A stretch of 5,944 nt of DNA. It comes from Thermomicrobiaceae bacterium (GTDB lineage: Bacteria; Chloroflexota; Chloroflexia; Thermomicrobiales; Thermomicrobiaceae). The notes under the pieces are model-generated. The model was not told where the DNA came from and searched no databases. It saw only the letters and a program-made list of their open reading frames with translations. The stretch spans positions 1 to 5,944 of the forward strand of contig SKTL01000369.1 of NCBI GenBank assembly GCA_007122555.1. The letters run 5' to 3'. The position numbers and the translations under genes are program-made. Shown piece by piece: positions 5,285-5,944 of this stretch. Position 1 is the stretch's first letter, and every line of letters starts with the position of its first letter.

Positions 5285-5944
5285 CTACTCCGCCGACGTT
5301 AGATAATAGCCGATCCCGCTTCGCGTCCGGATGAACCGGGGGCGCGAAGGATCTGGTTCAAGCTTGTTCCGCAGGTACCGGATGTAGGTCCGAAGATAAG
5401 CGAGCTCGTCTCGATATTCCGGCCCCCAGACTTTCGCGAGCAGCTCGCCGTGCGTGATCACCTGATCGGGATGCTGCGCCAGCGTGAGGAGCAAACGGTA
5501 TTCAGTCGGAGTCAGGCTGATCTCCTCGCCAGCGACACTGACGGTATAGCCCGCCTGGTTGATGACAAGATCATCGACTCTGATCTGTCCCGGATTCTCA
5601 TCCAGACTGTCTATTGACGCCCACGAACTTCGTCGTAACACCGCCCGCACCCGGGCAATCAGTTCCTTGGCGCTGAACGGCTTGGTGATGTAGTCGTCCG
5701 CTCCGAGGGCAAATCCACGCAGCTTGTCTGCTTCCCGGGCGCGCGCCGTCAACATGATGATCGGAGTGGTGGAAAAACCGCGTATCCGCTCACAGACCTC
5801 GAACCCATCCACCGCGCCTGGAAGCAGCAGATCAAGAATGATCAGATCGGGCGACTCGACCGCGGCGAGTTCGACAGCCGACTGCCCGTCGTTCGCCACG
5901 ATGACCGTATGCCCGATCGATTTCAGCAGGGTCTCGATCAGCCG
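5285..5944 (-). CDS. OmpR/KdpE-type response regulator, 5' end cut by window edge
   Basis: This is a two-component transcription factor; 219 residues are visible and the frame is open at the right edge. The GTG at 5899 is an internal Val codon, not the start, because receiver-domain sequence continues upstream (RLIETLLKSIGHTVI). The receiver domain shows the phospho-acceptor Asp38 (LIILDLLLPG), Thr66 (IIMLTARA) and Lys88 (YITKPFSAKEL). The N-terminal acidic pair lies outside the window, and about 14 residues are missing if Asp38 corresponds to Asp52 of KdpE. The C-terminal winged helix runs from about 120 to 216, with SLTPTEYRLLLTLAQHPD (143-160), YLRTYIRYLRNKLEPDP (183-199) and TRSGIGYYL (207-215). 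The YLRxYIRxLRxKLEPDP stretch is KdpE-like, though no potassium transport gene is visible. A sensor kinase may lie off the right edge. It ends with TAG, 163 bp upstream of gdh, and any link to gdh is inference. Confidence 0.95.
   Translation of the reverse strand, partial: RLIETLLKSIGHTVIVANDGQSAVELAAVESPDLIILDLLLPGAVDGFEVCERIRGFSTTPIIMLTARAREADKLRGFALGADDYITKPFSAKELIARVRAVLRRSSWASIDSLDENPGQIRVDDLVINQAGYTVSVAGEEISLTPTEYRLLLTLAQHPDQVITHGELLAKVWGPEYRDELAYLRTYIRYLRNKLEPDPSRPRFIRTRSGIGYYLTSAE

Overview
The window (about 58-60% GC by eye) carries only minus-strand genes: seven, two of them cut by the window edges. Split-subunit transhydrogenase genes, strong Shine-Dalgarno sites, GTG and TTG starts and the protein flavour suggest a Gram-positive-like or deeply branching bacterium. 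Chloroflexota (Thermomicrobia-like) is my best guess, held weakly; Deinococcota or Actinomycetota are alternatives that sequence reading alone cannot exclude.

In the direction of transcription (right to left) the layout is as follows. (1) An OmpR/KdpE-type response regulator enters from the right edge and ends at 5285. (2) A 163-bp regulatory gap (5122-5284) holds an 11-bp direct repeat, repeated TCTCAT words, palindromes and a hairpin. (3) A compact cluster follows: glutamate dehydrogenase (3808-5121), an unrecognised 170-residue protein containing an HELSH (HExxH) motif (3279-3791), and a 78-residue MerR-like DNA-binding protein (3025-3261), with gaps of only 16 and 17 bp. (4) A gap of about 290 bp (2734-3024) holds a hairpin right after the cluster, a second hairpin, a candidate promoter and a perfect 9-bp dyad in the next operon's leader. 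(5) The proton-translocating NAD(P) transhydrogenase operon comes last: pntAA (1552-2733), pntAB (1259-1555) and pntB (1-1262, running off the left edge). Both of its junctions are 4-nt start/stop overlaps.

The metabolic theme is nicotinamide-nucleotide redox balance. Glutamate dehydrogenase links 2-oxoglutarate, ammonia and NAD(P)H. The membrane transhydrogenase moves hydride from NADH to NADP+ using the proton gradient. The small MerR-like protein could regulate the cluster it sits in, but this is inference. No RNA gene, mobile element or CRISPR array was seen. The most distinctive observations are the uncharacterised HExxH protein and MerR-like partner behind gdh, the repeated motif array in front of gdh, the dyad in the pnt leader, and the transhydrogenase channel histidine lying in the small alpha-2 subunit rather than in beta.
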